Positions 45,132-56,734 of a stretch of DNA of 64,000 nt are shown here, one piece after another. This DNA comes from Macrophomina tecta. Lineage: Eukaryota; Ascomycota; Dothideomycetes; Botryosphaeriales; Botryosphaeriaceae. Position 1 is the first letter of the stretch. Every line of letters starts with the position of its first letter. The translations under genes were made by a program, and so were the position numbers. The notes beneath the pieces are model-generated. The model searched no databases, had not been told where the DNA came from, and saw nothing but the letters and a program-made list of their open reading frames with translations. The stretch lies in NCBI GenBank assembly GCA_024180945.1, contig JAKSGN010000036.1, positions 868,001 to 932,000 on the forward strand, in the 5' to 3' direction.

Positions 45132-47690
45132 ATGAACGAGGTTCTACCGTCATACGAAGCTGCGAATGCCAGAGACTACTGGTCTATCATCGCCCAGTAT
45201 ATTCCCTCCAGTGACCTCTGCTCAGCAGCCCTCGTCTGCCGGGAATGGCATCGTATCTTCACCCGCCAACTGTGGGGTAACCCGGCCTCGCACTTTGGTA
45301 TAGAGAACGACGTGGTCTACGGTGCGTATTAATATAAACCCCTCTTACGCTCTCTACTGACCTCGACAGTCGCCCTGGTCCGGTTTAAGAGGACGCTTTC
45401 CTGGGCGAGGCTGAGTACGAGGGAGCTGACTCACACTCTCCATTTCCCTCCTGCCCATGCGGAGATCTACGATGGCCCCCACTCGGACTGGCTGCGAGAT
45501 GTCCTTGAGCGCCTGCCCCGACTACAGTCCCTGATCGTCCATGGCCTGCCCTTTTTCGACCATGGAGCATTGATCACCCTTCGCCGTCCGAGCAACTTGA
45601 GGCTTTCTTCGTTATCCGACAGCCTTCCGCGGATGAACCATGAGTTCCCTTTGTTCTGGCTCCGCTACCTCGACGCATCATCCTGTACCAACGCCACATA
45701 CAGTGGCCTGGCCGAAGCGTTGCAACATTTTCCTGCCCTGCTCTATCTCGATCTTTCCAAGACAAAGTCCGCAAAGGGTGCCGACGTGTTATCGGTCCTC
45801 AGGTACTGTCATAGCCTGAGAGTGCTGAAGCTACGATCGCTTGCACTGAAAGATGCAGAGATCGAAGCTCTCGCAACCGCCGTGAAAACCCGGTTAAAGA
45901 GCCTTGATGTCCGTGATAACCAGTTGACCGATGCCAGTGCGCGAATCCTGTTGGATAACTGCTTCAACATCAAACCCAAGTCTTGGCTTGAGCGCCCCGA
46001 TGGCCCATCCATGAGCCCTGGTCAACTTCCTCCTTCCCCAGCGTCACCGTCTTTTCCGGTCCGGGATCCACTAGTGTTCGACCAGTATGACAAAGAAGAT
46101 TTGGATGAGGTCCTCAGGGCCAAACTGGTCGGTGAATTCGCTGGCAGCACTTTCATCAATGACGTGTACACCGACGGCATCACACACCTGTATATCTCAG
46201 ACAACAACCTCACAGTAGAAGGCGTTTCCGGACTCCTACATTCCAAGAAGCTCCATGTTCTAGACGTAGGCACTGTGGCTCGAGGGCTGACCAAGAAGCC
46301 AAGACCGCCGTCTTTGCTCTCCTTCGAAGAATCAGAACCTCAGGAGGAATTTGCCATGCCCGGAGCAGAAAAGCTGACACCGGTCATCAGGAAGTACGCT
46401 TCCGCACGTTTGACATACCTCCGCGTCAACCATGCAGTCATCACAGAAGAGACTTCGGCTGCAGATCTCCGTGTAGGAAGGGCAGAGATGGAAGGTGATC
46501 TAGGCATCTATGCTCCCGCCTCGGCACATGAGCTCGATGGCTTCAATGAGGTCCACGAAGCACCAACAGACAGCCGTGAGGTACACGAACTGTCGACGAA
46601 CGAACTTCTCCCGGCAGAGCTCCCAGCGTACGAGAACCAGGTCTTCGAGCTTCCCGGCGACCTCCCACATTCACCTCCGCTTCAACCCAAAGTCATCGTC
46701 AACCCTCCAGAAATGCCCAACACCAGCAGGCCTAACGACCCTGCCATCACCCTCGCCTCAAAAACCGAAGCCCTCAACCTCTTCTCTCCCTCTGCGACCG
46801 AAGGCAATGACGCCCCGGAACCCACCTCCACCCTGGATGCGCACACCCGCCCCAACCACTCCTCCTCTCTCGCCGCCGCCGACCGCCGTGCGCGCCTCGA
46901 ATTCCGCCAATCCACCTCCCCCCACCTGCATCCCTCCACCCTCCCCAAAACCTCCACCCTCGTCCTCACCGACGTCCCGCTGACCACCACATGCCCCACC
47001 ATCCCGGCCCGCCTGACCCAGTTCATCGCCGACTGCGCCGAAGAGACGCACATCGCGGCCCTCGCCGCGCGCGGCGCCTACGCCCTGCCGCCGGGCCGCG
47101 ACCGGCAGCTCGCGGAGCGCGAGTACGCGCGCTCGCTGTTCGCACTGCGGCTGATCGTGCTGGAGATGGCGCCCGCGCCGGAGGACGAGGACGAGAGTGG
47201 GGGGCAGAGAAGAGGCCCGACCACCACCTGGCGCCAGTACCCCTCCAAGTCGTCGACCGAGGACGCCGACTCCGAGGCCTTCTGGAGCGCCGCCGAACGC
47301 GACTTCTCGTTCTTCGGCGACGCCGAGGAGTGCGGCGTGCCGGGCTTGGAGCCCGGCCGCACGCTGCCGCTCGCGGACATGGCAGAGAAGGTTGTTTGGC
47401 TGCCGCGGGGGGAAGAGCAAGGCTCGCTGGCTATGCAACAGCACCAGGAGCAGATGAAGAGGCCTGAGCGCGTGTATGATGTCGTGGCCGAGCTGGCGGC
47501 GTTTCGAAAGGACAGGAAGGCGGCGTACATGGCGGCGCTGGAGAGGGGCGAGGCGGAGCCGGAGGTCGAGGGGTATTGGGAAGGGGAGATCAGGGTCGTG
47601 AGGCGGCCGAGGTGGGTGGAAGGAGAGAGCGCGGATGGGGAGGTCGACTGCTATGGGAATTATTATGAGAAGGGTTATAACTATCGGTGA
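45132..47690 (+). CDS. F-box and leucine-rich-repeat-like protein, 836 aa
   Basis: Model: join(45132..45321,45370..47690), 2511 nt, with a 48-nt intron (GTGCGT..ACAG). An F-box-like segment occupies about residues 15-50 (YWSIIAQYIPSSDLCSAALV, CREWHRIFTRQLW). Degenerate leucine-rich repeats follow to about 270 (WLRYLDASSC, LLYLDLSKTKSAKG, LRVLKLRSLALKDAEIEALA, LKSLDVRDNQLTDASA, HLYISDNNLTVEGV). The middle (about 330-520) is disordered and acidic. The C-terminal 250 residues hold conserved-looking Trp/Tyr positions (WRQYPSK, EAFWSAAERDFSFFGDAEECG) and end with a Tyr-rich tail. F-box proteins deliver substrates to SCF ubiquitin ligases. The substrate here is unknown, and the long C-terminal domain is not one I can name. 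Confidence 0.82.
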
Positions 47691-48643
47691 TGGTGGCGGC
47701 CGCTTTTGGTTCGCCGTCCCTCCCTTTCACTTACTTGTATCATACTGTGTGTGTTTGAGTCGAATGTGATAGCGTGGGTATACCTAGCGATGGCGGATTC
47801 ATCTCCCAATTTCCGTGCTGGGTGGATGCTGATGGTGAAGATCTCCGAAGATCCTGACCCCCTAAGCCTTGTCTTCCGAGCCTTCGTGATCAGGCAGTAA
47901 ACACCGTTCCGCGGCGCATGACATCTTTAACTTGGCCAGGGGATCGGAAAGTCCAAATCCAGCCAGAACCAAGAAACGGCTGTATATACTCTTCGAACGC
48001 ACCATCATCGGTTGCCCCACAGCTCACCACCCTCGGGCAGCCCCACACAAATTGAACTACAATTCCTTCCTCAACTCCACGAACCTCGCAATCCTCAGAA
48101 TAGACAACCATTGCAGTTCCAGTGCCACCGAAATCAAAAGCCCCCGCATTACAACCTTACGCCCGCACAGAAACGTCTCACATCTCTCACTCACCCAGAT
48201 CCGGACGACGAAGAGCCGCAAGCAGTCAGAATCATCGATTGCCAGCCCCAGCCCGATAGACCCCATCAACCAAGGTAGGCTACCTACCCCATCCAATCCG
48301 CACCATCACTCCAACACCTAGCTACAGCCTCGAATAAACGGAAAAGAAAAACCGGCCGTAACCACCGTTTCCCCGCATGCGCACTTTCTAGGCCAAGCGA
48401 AAAGCACGCCCTCATTGTTCTAGGGAGGTACGTCCATTCCATCCGCGCACACGTAAAACCGCAGTCTGGGGAACGGAGAGCCGCAAAATTCCGACGGAAT
48501 CGAGCGGAGAGACGGAGAGAGAGCGAAAAAGACTCCCTGGCTATCAACATTCACGACCTAAACGACTGCAAGCCCAGAAACAAGCAAAAAGAGTATGTAA
48601 GTTAGAAAAAAGCGCTTTTCAACCAATTTTAATCCTATGGTCA
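47691..48643. other. Convergent intergenic region
   Basis: 3' flanks of the F-box/LRR gene and the RING gene. Short Pro/Ser/His-rich frames at 47932-48321 and 48012-48278 are not supported as genes. Confidence 0.5.
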
Positions 48644-50821
48644 TCAAGACCGGAAAAGACTCCGTAGTCGCTCACCGATGCCTGGTCTTTCAGCGCTGCC
48701 ATGCGCTGCGACTGCTGCTGTTGCACCGCCACTGCCGCCGCCGCCTGCTACGCCCATACTGTGACCGACGTTGCTGACTAGCCGGCTGAGGCTGCTTCTC
48801 CTTCGTTGTTGGTGGTGCACGATGACGTGGGTGCGCATCGTGGTGTTGCCTGCTCCATGGTTGGAGGGGTGGTAATAATCGAAGGGATAATCATACATGC
48901 GGAGAAAAGGTTCGTTTGACCGGTGACTGTGGCGATGGTGATGTATGGACGGTCCGTCGAGGGGTTCGTCGGGAGAGAGTAGAGGCGGCAAGGTTATCGC
49001 GTGCGGGAAGCCGAAGAGGGGGATGTCCAAGGGGGCGCGCCTCTGTGAACGTGGAGTGTTGACTCGATATGATGATGTGTAGAGACCACCGGGCATGTTG
49101 GGGACGAAGTTGTCATCGGGCTGATTTGACGCACCGCTGCCGCCATTGTTGCCTGGGGTGTTGTTGGAGGAACTGCCGGATCCGGACCCGGAGCCAGAAC
49201 CAGACCCAGATGCTGATGAGCCGGCTGCTCCGCCAGCAGGTCCGTTGCCTCCTTGTTGGCCCTCCTTGTCTTTCTTTTCAATGCCTTTTCTGCAATGCGG
49301 ACAGGTGTCATGCTCTCGTAGCCATGCCTCAATACACTGACCATGGAACCAGTGACCGCAAGGAAGCTCTGTAACTTCCTCACCTATAGGGACTTCGTCC
49401 ATGCATATACTACACTCGCCGTGGAGCTGATCATCAGGAAAGTCGGGTGGCGAATCCCCGGCGCCAACCATCTGGCGAGTGACGCGTTTCTTGGGCAAAG
49501 CAGCGATGGCCTCAGCAGAAGCAGGACCAGGGGCATTTCCTGTGGCATTCTGCTCCATCAACTGGGATATAACACGATCGAGTGCTTCCTGGCTGTACAC
49601 GGCATCGCCATGAGCGGCGAGCTGCGGGTTCAGAAGAGATGCAAATAAGGCAGCCAGCGGATTTGGCGGTATGCCGCCTTCGCCACTTTGAACTCCAGGG
49701 CCATGGTCGTGATCTCTAGCAAACGGCGGCGGACCGAATGCACCACCTCCCAGAATACCAGCAATAACCCTGTGGTGAATTAGCACTTGTTGATGCCAGG
49801 CAGCTAAGTCCAGTAAAGCTCTACGGATCCCTTCATCAGGCGACTCGTCAAAGGGCGCATGGATGACGGAAGAGTCATGGCGGTGCGGGCGTTCACGAGG
49901 CGTTCTGGCTTGAGATACCCGCAAGACGCCGACATCGTTCACAAGACTAAGCCGTAGTCAAACCATTCCTCTTAGGAGCGGGCCAGATGTAGACCGGTGA
50001 GGCCGCGGGAACATGAAACCAAACACAAAAAAAAGCATATGTATCAAACTTACTCGTGAAGGCTATCCGTAGGCTCAACGTGAGGTCCGGGGTTATTTGC
50101 GTCTCGCGGAAACAGCCGCGCGGTTGATGTGTATGTGTAACGCGGGCCACTGCCTGATCTCGTCTCTTCTCTCGCTGCAGAGTCCGGTTGTCCCTCGCCC
50201 TGGTCCTGTTGCTGCTGTTCTCTTTGTTGTCCGCGCGCTTCGCCCCCAGCAATACCCTGCATCATACTCGCAAAGTTGCGAAAGAGAGGATTGATGAAGG
50301 CATTAGGCTCGCCGAAAGTGCCGTGTGTCTGACCTTGTCCGCGAGGCCCTCCAAAAGACGTAGACCAGGTCCCAGTAATGGAGTAGCTGTTCGGTCCGTT
50401 GCGCTGAAGGCGTAGTCCCGGAGGCAGTCCGTGGCTGGGGTCGGGCACACCTTCTTCAGGATCGGGGACGTCCCACGGGTTATGGTGGCGAAAGGGGTTG
50501 TCTTCTTCCTCGAATTCGTCGCCTTCGAGGGCGAGGTGGTCATCGCGAGGATCGTGGTCAGGCTCAATCTAATGCTCACTGTCAGCAAGGGTTCCTTTGA
50601 GGGAAACTTGCGGTCGGTTTCTCGAAGCAAGAGCGCATAACCAGCAATCAGATTAGAGAATTACAGGGCTCGGTAAGGCGGGGTTGGACGTGCTCCTAAC
50701 TCACAATTTCGGTGAACTCGGAGTGACAGTCAGGGCATGTCAGACCATGCTCGTCCCTATACCACTCGTTTTCGCATTGATGGCAGAAGACCATCTCGCG
50801 ATTTGCCTGCGGGGTACTCAT
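48644..50821 (-). CDS. RING-H2 E3 ubiquitin ligase with N-terminal zinc ribbon (RNF126/RNF115-like), 644 aa
   Basis: Model: complement(join(48644..49946,50054..50568,50705..50821)), 1935 nt. The 39-residue first exon encodes a CxxC..CxxC zinc ribbon (FCHQCENEWYRDEHGLTCPDC), which in RNF126/RNF115 proteins binds ubiquitin or clients. The middle is acidic and Gly/Gln-rich. Residues 389-429 form a complete RING-H2 (Cys389, Cys392, Cys407, His409, His412, Cys415, Cys426, Cys429) with GHWFHGQCIEAWL, the E2-binding surface. The tail is (GS)n-rich, then His-rich, ending IGERLRSLFRS. Introns are 107 and 136 nt, longer than the local norm. A role in cytosolic or nuclear protein quality control is inferred from the RNF126 family. 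Confidence 0.9.
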
Positions 50822-51759
50822 GGCGGACAGATCACAGCCACGACGCGCGGGCTGGTGGCAATTCGCAATGAGCGTGCAAGACTAGCAAACGGTGCCGCCC
50901 GTCGGCACTTTGCGGGTCAAAGGCAGCTGCGGGTGCGGGCGCAGAAGGACAGCAGCGGGCAGTCGGAGTCGCAGGTGAAATACAGGTGGGCAAAGGCGCG
51001 AGGCTGATCCGGTGCTTGGTGTATGTAGCTTTGCAGCGGACTACAAATGTCTCGGATTGGCGGCAGAAGCACAGCGGACAGGGTTATGTCATACGCCGGG
51101 GTCGTGTGCAGGCTGCGGGAGGCCAGGAGAGGTGCAAGGCGCACAGGACGCGGGTGGCGAGCGACGGTTGCAGCAAGAAAGAGAGGGGTCTGTACAGGCG
51201 ACAGTAGGATCGGAGGGGTGAGAGGGTTAAGGATGGGCGTAAAAGGCGGAAGAGAGGGCGAGCGGGAGAGCTGGACTGTCTTGATGCAACGCAATCCGCC
51301 GGACGGTGACGCTGCCGCCAAGCTTCGCAACGGCACATGCACGAGTCAGCCCGCGCAGTCCAGGGTCCACGGCCTCTGCCCTTCGTATGTATGTACCTCG
51401 CAGTTGCGGAACCACGTTGCGGAGAATCCACTCTGGCTGCCGCGCTGGCTCCGCAGCCCATCTTATGCGCCGACAAAAGCTGGAATTGCTGTATCCGCGC
51501 CTCCGGTCTTGGCTCACTTCCTTGTTCCGCGCGGCCTTCTCTCGACTTCTACATCCTTCTGTATGAACCACGAGACAAGCATGACACATAGGCACGCTGT
51601 TGGGCATGTTGCCTTGCAAACCACGTGCTATGATACAGGGAGTCGTGTATGAGTGTAACTGTACTGCCTTCCCCAACGCCGTCCAAACATCCTCCGCCCA
51701 ATCCAGGGTTCCTCAGAAGTCCACCGTTCCGTCATGAAGCCCACCCGCATGTCGTAAGA
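50822..51759. other. Intergenic region
   Basis: Promoter of the RING gene and 3' flank of FIS1. Overlapping frames on both strands (up to 201 codons) share no motif and are treated as shadows of GC-rich DNA. Confidence 0.55.
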
Positions 51760-52438
51760 TTATTTCCTCCGCGAGCCCTTGATGAGCAGACTCCCAACCA
51801 CACCTGCTGCCACAGCGAGACCGCCGACGATAGCGACGCCCACGAGGCCTTCCTTCGCCACCCGATCGTCGATGAGCGTCTTCAAACTCCCGGCCTGCAG
51901 GTTGGCCGGTTCGAGGTCGAGGAGGAGCTCGTTATAGCGACGGGCTTCGGCGTAGTTGCCGAGCTTGTAGTTGCCGAGAGCAAGGTAGTATAGGCACTCG
52001 CGGCGGCGTTCGGGACTGTTCCGAAAGATTTCGGACAGGAGGCGCACGCCCTCCTGCTGCTCGCTACGGTGGGTGGACTTGATGAGACCCTGGCGTATGA
52101 TCGGTTAGATGCCAGCTACTCTTGAGTGTGGCAGACAGCCGGGAAAACGTACCCATGCGTAGTTGAACTTCGTTTGGATGCCTACGTATTCGCCTTCCTT
52201 CTCATACTGAGAACGGAGGACTTGGAGCTCCTCAGGCTTGAGTGGACTATCGAGGTAGGTCAGCGCGCATGTTGCTTTGGCTCTGGTTTCGCTGTCCGGC
52301 GTGCCGACGGAGCAGGCTCACCTCTCCGCATCAGCGGCGTCTGCAGGCGGGGCGCATCTTATTAGCTGCTCGGAATTTGTGCGTCTCGAGGAAAGGTGAT
52401 CAGGAGCAGAATAACGTACAGGGAAGAGAAGGCGCCAT
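51760..52438 (-). CDS. FIS1: Mitochondrial fission 1 protein, 153 aa, four exons
   Basis: Model: complement(join(51760..52089,52153..52246,52322..52340,52420..52438)), 462 nt. The spliced N-terminus is [20 protein letters not shown], the short Fis1 arm. The TPR-like core follows: [63 protein letters not shown]-terminal tail anchor ([20 protein letters not shown]) ends with the basic KGSRRK that directs it to the outer mitochondrial membrane. Fis1 recruits the dynamin-type fission machinery to mitochondria and peroxisomes. Length fits the family exactly. The first two coding exons are 19 nt each and are easily missed by gene finders. FIS1 is divergent from SPC24 with 278 bp between start codons, so they probably share a promoter. 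Confidence 0.95.
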
Positions 52439-52716
52439 AATATCGCGTTTTGCTCAGGTAAATACGCTGTTGTTCGAATGCGCGTGTTTCGTGGGAGATG
52501 CGAAGCGCCTGCGGCAGGCCGGTTGGTCGCGCGGCGTCTTGAGAGCGCTGACGTACGGGGGGCGGAAGGTGACCGCCCACTGCCCGCACGAGCGCCACTA
52601 GCCCGCAAACGTGAAAACCAAAACACCGCAACCGAGCTCGCTCACCAAAACACCCGTCAACATCTGCTCACATCGCCATCTGCTCATCACCACGCCGCCA
52701 GACACAAGACGCCAAA
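52439..52716. promoter_or_regulatory. Shared divergent promoter of FIS1 and SPC24
   Basis: 278 bp separate the two start codons. No gene or clear TATA box is seen. Confidence 0.6.
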
Positions 52717-53439
52717 ATGCTGCTCGACGAGGAACCCCACAGTGTATGCCGCCCTGCTAGCCTTTTCTGCGTCCGCTCCACTGATCACCCTTGCGCAGCT
52801 CATCAACCAATGCTACACCAATTTCAACCTTGCGCCCGACAAGCAGACCCTGAAGCGCGCTGCCGGTTCTTACCAGACGCTGAACGATTTCCGCAAATAC
52901 CACATCACTGCCGAACAGGAGAAAATACGAGAGCTGGACCGCAAACTGGGCTCTCTCCAGTCCCACCACCACCTCACGACCCAGTCGCACAACCCAGCCG
53001 TGCACTCCCAAGAGATCCTGCGCCTCGACACAGAGAAATTCAAGGTCGCCAAACAGGTTTCGGACCTTGAAATCGAAGAAGAGCGCTTGGCGCAGGAGCT
53101 GGACCGCTTGAAGGGTGAGCTGGAGGAAGTGGAGGCGCAGGGGGCCCAGGGTGGAGACCTAAAGAAGGCCAATCTCAATGCTACCGAGACAGATCTGTAA
53201 GTGCTGTGCTTCCAGACACAGTATTTGCTTACACTTTACTCTGATACTGATGCACCACTACCTCTAGGCTCAAGCTCTACGTCTATCGCAACCTCAGCAT
53301 CCATCCCGAGACCGATGCTGCTGGGAATTACACTAAGGCCACGATCCACAACACGAAGAAAGGCGATGCTCATATTGTTACCCTCGATCCCCAATTCTCG
53401 AGATACTTCTACGCGGATTATATCTGGAACCGCCTTTGA
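52717..53439 (+). CDS. SPC24: Kinetochore protein Spc24, 198 aa, three exons
   Basis: Model: join(52717..52743,52799..53196,53268..53439), 597 nt. The 9-codon first exon MLLDEEPHS joins LINQCYTNFNLAPDKQTLKR, a typical fungal Spc24 start. A long coiled coil covers about residues 40-125 (EQEKIRELDRKLGSLQ, LEIEEERLAQELDRLKGEL). The small globular C-terminal domain follows (LKLYVYRNLSIHPE, FSRYFYADYIW). Spc24 pairs with Spc25 in the Ndc80 complex and links the kinetochore base to microtubule-binding Ndc80-Nuf2. Introns of 55 and 71 nt keep the frame, with GTATGC and GTAAGT donors. Length matches the family. Its 3' end converges on the second F-box gene. Confidence 0.92.
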
Positions 53440-53729
53440 TTTTTCCAGCTCTGCCAATCGCTTATTGGAGGCTAAGTCGCTTTTCATACGGGGGTTGATG
53501 AGCTGCAAACGATACCATGGGAAATAGCTTGGGAGGGATATTGGTGTTCAGGCGTTGATTTACACAGCTCGTCAATGCACTTGGTTTCACATTATTATAT
53601 GGATAGTTTATTGCCCTGCCTCCCTTCCTGATGCCGTGCGAACCTGAGGACTCTTGATTTGGGGACTTTCCAACCACGGTTGTGCTGATAGCAGATGTGA
53701 CAGATGCATTCCTATTATCCGGCCCAATA

Positions 53730-55449
53730 TTACAAGGCGGTCTTGTACTCTATCGTCTTTCTTTCGGAAATCCTTGCCGCGCACCATTCGCAATCTTCTG
53801 AATGATTCTTAAGAAACTCGTCTTGATCGTAGACAGGTCCCACGTCACTCTTTCTCAGCATGAAATCCACGACTTGCGCCTCGTAGTGCAGATACGGCAT
53901 CAGCAGCCTCTCCTCTTCCTCCAAACTCCCGGCGAAAATCTCCACTGGAACAAATATCTCACCACACCCGCTGCCGCCAAACGCCACATCCTGCTGCAAC
54001 CACACCATCTCCAGCTCCTCCAGCTTCAACAGCTCCCTCACTCGTGCCAACGCACTTCCCCATTCCCCCAACAGAGGCATGAATCGCACCTCGCACAGCC
54101 TCAGCGCCCGCAACGTCCCCGCCACCCGCCCCAGCACGCCCAACAGTCCCTCCTCCGTCGTCTGCACGCCCAGCGACAAGCGCCGCATATAGGGCCACTG
54201 CACGCCCCGTTCCTCCTCCCCACCCTCCACCCCCTCTCCGTCTTCGACCTCGCCCTCGCCCTGCCCCAACAACGCCAGCAACACGTCCTTCTCCCTCCAC
54301 AGCGCGGCGTCCGGCGCCACCCTACTCCGCCACCCCCGCGCCCCTTCCCCCTCCACCACCAACCCCAGCTCCCGCAACTGCTCCGCCGCCCGCAGAAACG
54401 CGGCCAGCGGCCCCACGAGCGCGCGGAGGCTCCTTCCCCCGGCGCTGCCGTCGGCGCTCAACCCGATCCGCAGGTCGAGCGTTGTGAGGTGCGTGACGGC
54501 GTGCGTGAGGAGGCGGTACTGCGACTCGTAGAAGGCTTCTCCTTCTTCCCTCCAATCTTCCTCCCCTTCATCGGGGCGGAAGGTGTTTTCCGGAGCGTTG
54601 ACGCTCCACAGCTGCGCGAGCGCGTCGCCGCCGAAGAGCGTGGCGTCGACGGAGGGGAGGGCGAGGGTGCGGAGGGGCAGGGTGCGGGCGTGGTGCTGCA
54701 GGAGGGAGGCGGCGCCGCCGAGGGCGTGGAGCAGGATGGAGGTGTGTTCGGTGCGGGTGGAGGTGGTGGGGTGGCGGGAGGAGGCGGGGTCGAACAGGAG
54801 GTTGCGCCAGGTGGCGGGTGCGGCGGCGGCGCTTGTGGCGATGGTGTGGAGGTTGGGGAGGAGGGCCAGGGCGCGAGGGAGGTGGGTGTAGGTGTGGCGG
54901 AGGGGGTTGGCGGAGAGGTCGGCCGGGGAGGAGAGGAGGAGCGAGAGGTAGTGGGCGCTGGTGTCGCGCTCGGAGGCGTAGTGGGTGTAGATCTGGTGGA
55001 GGTCCGCGAGGGTGAAGGACTGGGTGGGGATGTGCTTGAGGCCGGGCGGTGGGTACCATGGTTGATCTATGGATTTTATTAAACCCGGCGAAGGCTTTCG
55101 ATGTTGTTGGGCCGTACTTACTTGGTTGGAGGTGCAGCCCTTGCAGGAAATGGTTGAAATCAAAGAACCACAGCAGCTGCTCGATATTGTACTCTAGAAT
55201 CTGGACATATTTAGAGAAGACTGGGTGATTGGCGATCATTATCAGACCGTCCAAACTCAGCTGCGATAACCGAATACGGAATTGGCGGAAGTATCTCGGT
55301 GTTGCGAGACGGCAGAACTGCTTCGAGCAGAGGCGGAGTTGCTGCTGGGTTCCGTGGTCGGCAAAGGAAATGATGAGATCGATCATCTCCTCAGGCAGGG
55401 TGGGGAGCGCTGGGCAGGAAGAGCATCTGACTTGCTGTTCTGTAGGCAT
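53730..55449 (-). CDS. F-box protein, 554 aa, two exons
   Basis: Model: complement(join(53730..55066,55122..55449)), 1665 nt. An F-box-like start reads LPTLPEEMIDLIISFADH and QQQLRLCSKQFCRLATPRYF (about residues 15-55). The 55-nt intron (GTAAGT..ATAG) joins GLHLQP to NQPWYPPPGLKHIPTQ in frame. The remainder is Leu-rich with irregular repeat-like stretches (LTTLDLRIGL, LRELGLVVEG, MRRLSLGV, LRALRLCEVRFMPL) and ends in a Cys-containing tail (ENDE-like acidic region, then CEWCAARI). Fungal genomes carry many such F-box proteins of unknown target, presumably SCF adaptors. A 426-codon plus-strand frame (53802-55082) is the antisense shadow of this GC-rich gene. Confidence 0.82.
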
Positions 55450-56734
55450 TGTCGGGAGCGGAGGTCAACACAGGACCAAGTCTTGGGCCCAACTCCTCCG
55501 GGCGATAATAGAGTGAGGTTGTTCGACCGTGTAGGACGACGTCACAAGCATCCAACCAGGAGTGTGTATAGTGCTTGAGACCAAATAGCAGTAGGAGGCG
55601 GGGCGAGGTCCAGGCAGACGTGGTTCAGGGCTTTCGCAGCCGCGGTTGGCTCGGCGATGGCGAAGATCGTCGGGTAGGTATGTCTGCTTTCAACCGGACC
55701 ATGATGTATTGCAGCCCGTCTTTCGCTGCAGTTCATGATGGCACTAAGAACAAGGCTTCCATTTGCCACTGCATATTGAATCCCGACAAACCCGCTGACC
55801 GGGCCTGCACGACTTGGGCAAGCGCGTGGCGGCGGCCCCTACGTCATGAGCGAGTAAAGTGTGCACATCACGGCGCGCGCTGTGAAGGCATTCCATGATT
55901 GCACATGGTCCCTACCAAATCCCAGCTAACAGACTCTGTTACCGTCCCCTTCCGTCATCCGCCATAGGCGTCTTCAGTCGCTCTCATCAACAGGAAGATA
56001 CTGACAGCCTTGGCCGTGGCCGACCAAGCCTCACCCTCAGCGACCTCGATGACGGGCCTGTGTTCAACCCCGCTCTGCACTGGTCTATATTCAACAAACT
56101 TGATGAAGATTCTGGCTTCGCCCACGGTCTGGACATGCTTACCATCAGCGGCCTCCCGTCTACTAGAACCAGAACAAAAGCGAGAAGTGTAAGTTCAGGA
56201 TTTCCGTTTCCTACAGCCTAAACGTAGGTAAAGGGAACCACAGCAAGTTCAAGATCTCAAGGTCGAAGATATCACTGCTTCTTCCGCAGGCCCAGCCATT
56301 TGACCGTCTCCACTCCGCCGCCGCTCATATCAGGCCCAGAATTGAAGAGACACGCGCGGCTTCACACTAAGTGCTATCCAGGCACATCACCACCCCACCT
56401 CTGGTCTTAAGGATTCCTCGCCACCATATCCCCCGGAATTCGGGGATTTGGGTATATTCAATGGAAAGATTGATCCTCCGAAGACATTGATTGCAGCCCC
56501 CCGCAGACAGAGTGCACTCAATCGTCCTAAATTTTCGATAAAATACCCAAGATATCCTCATCCACGTCAGAAGATACGGCGACAACATCTTCTGCATGAA
56601 AAATTACCGCCTATATTATATAACAATGATAAATGATACAGATTCATGTGACTACTGAAACAAGTGGCCCATGAAAGCTTAGCGACGGCTTGGATTGACT
56701 TCGACAGAGAGCTCTTCTGATCTGGCCTCGATAT
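55450..56734. other. Gene-poor stretch
   Basis: Promoter side of the F-box gene, then AT-richer DNA. A plus-strand frame at 55895-56221 (108 codons) has a non-repetitive, protein-like composition (LDDGPVFNPALHWSIFNKL) but no recognised family or splice partner and is not called. Confidence 0.45.

Noticed and set aside
53802..55082. Plus-strand frame of 426 codons
   Set aside because: Exact antisense shadow of the F-box gene; Gly/Glu/Val repeats reflect GC-rich third positions and there is no domain.
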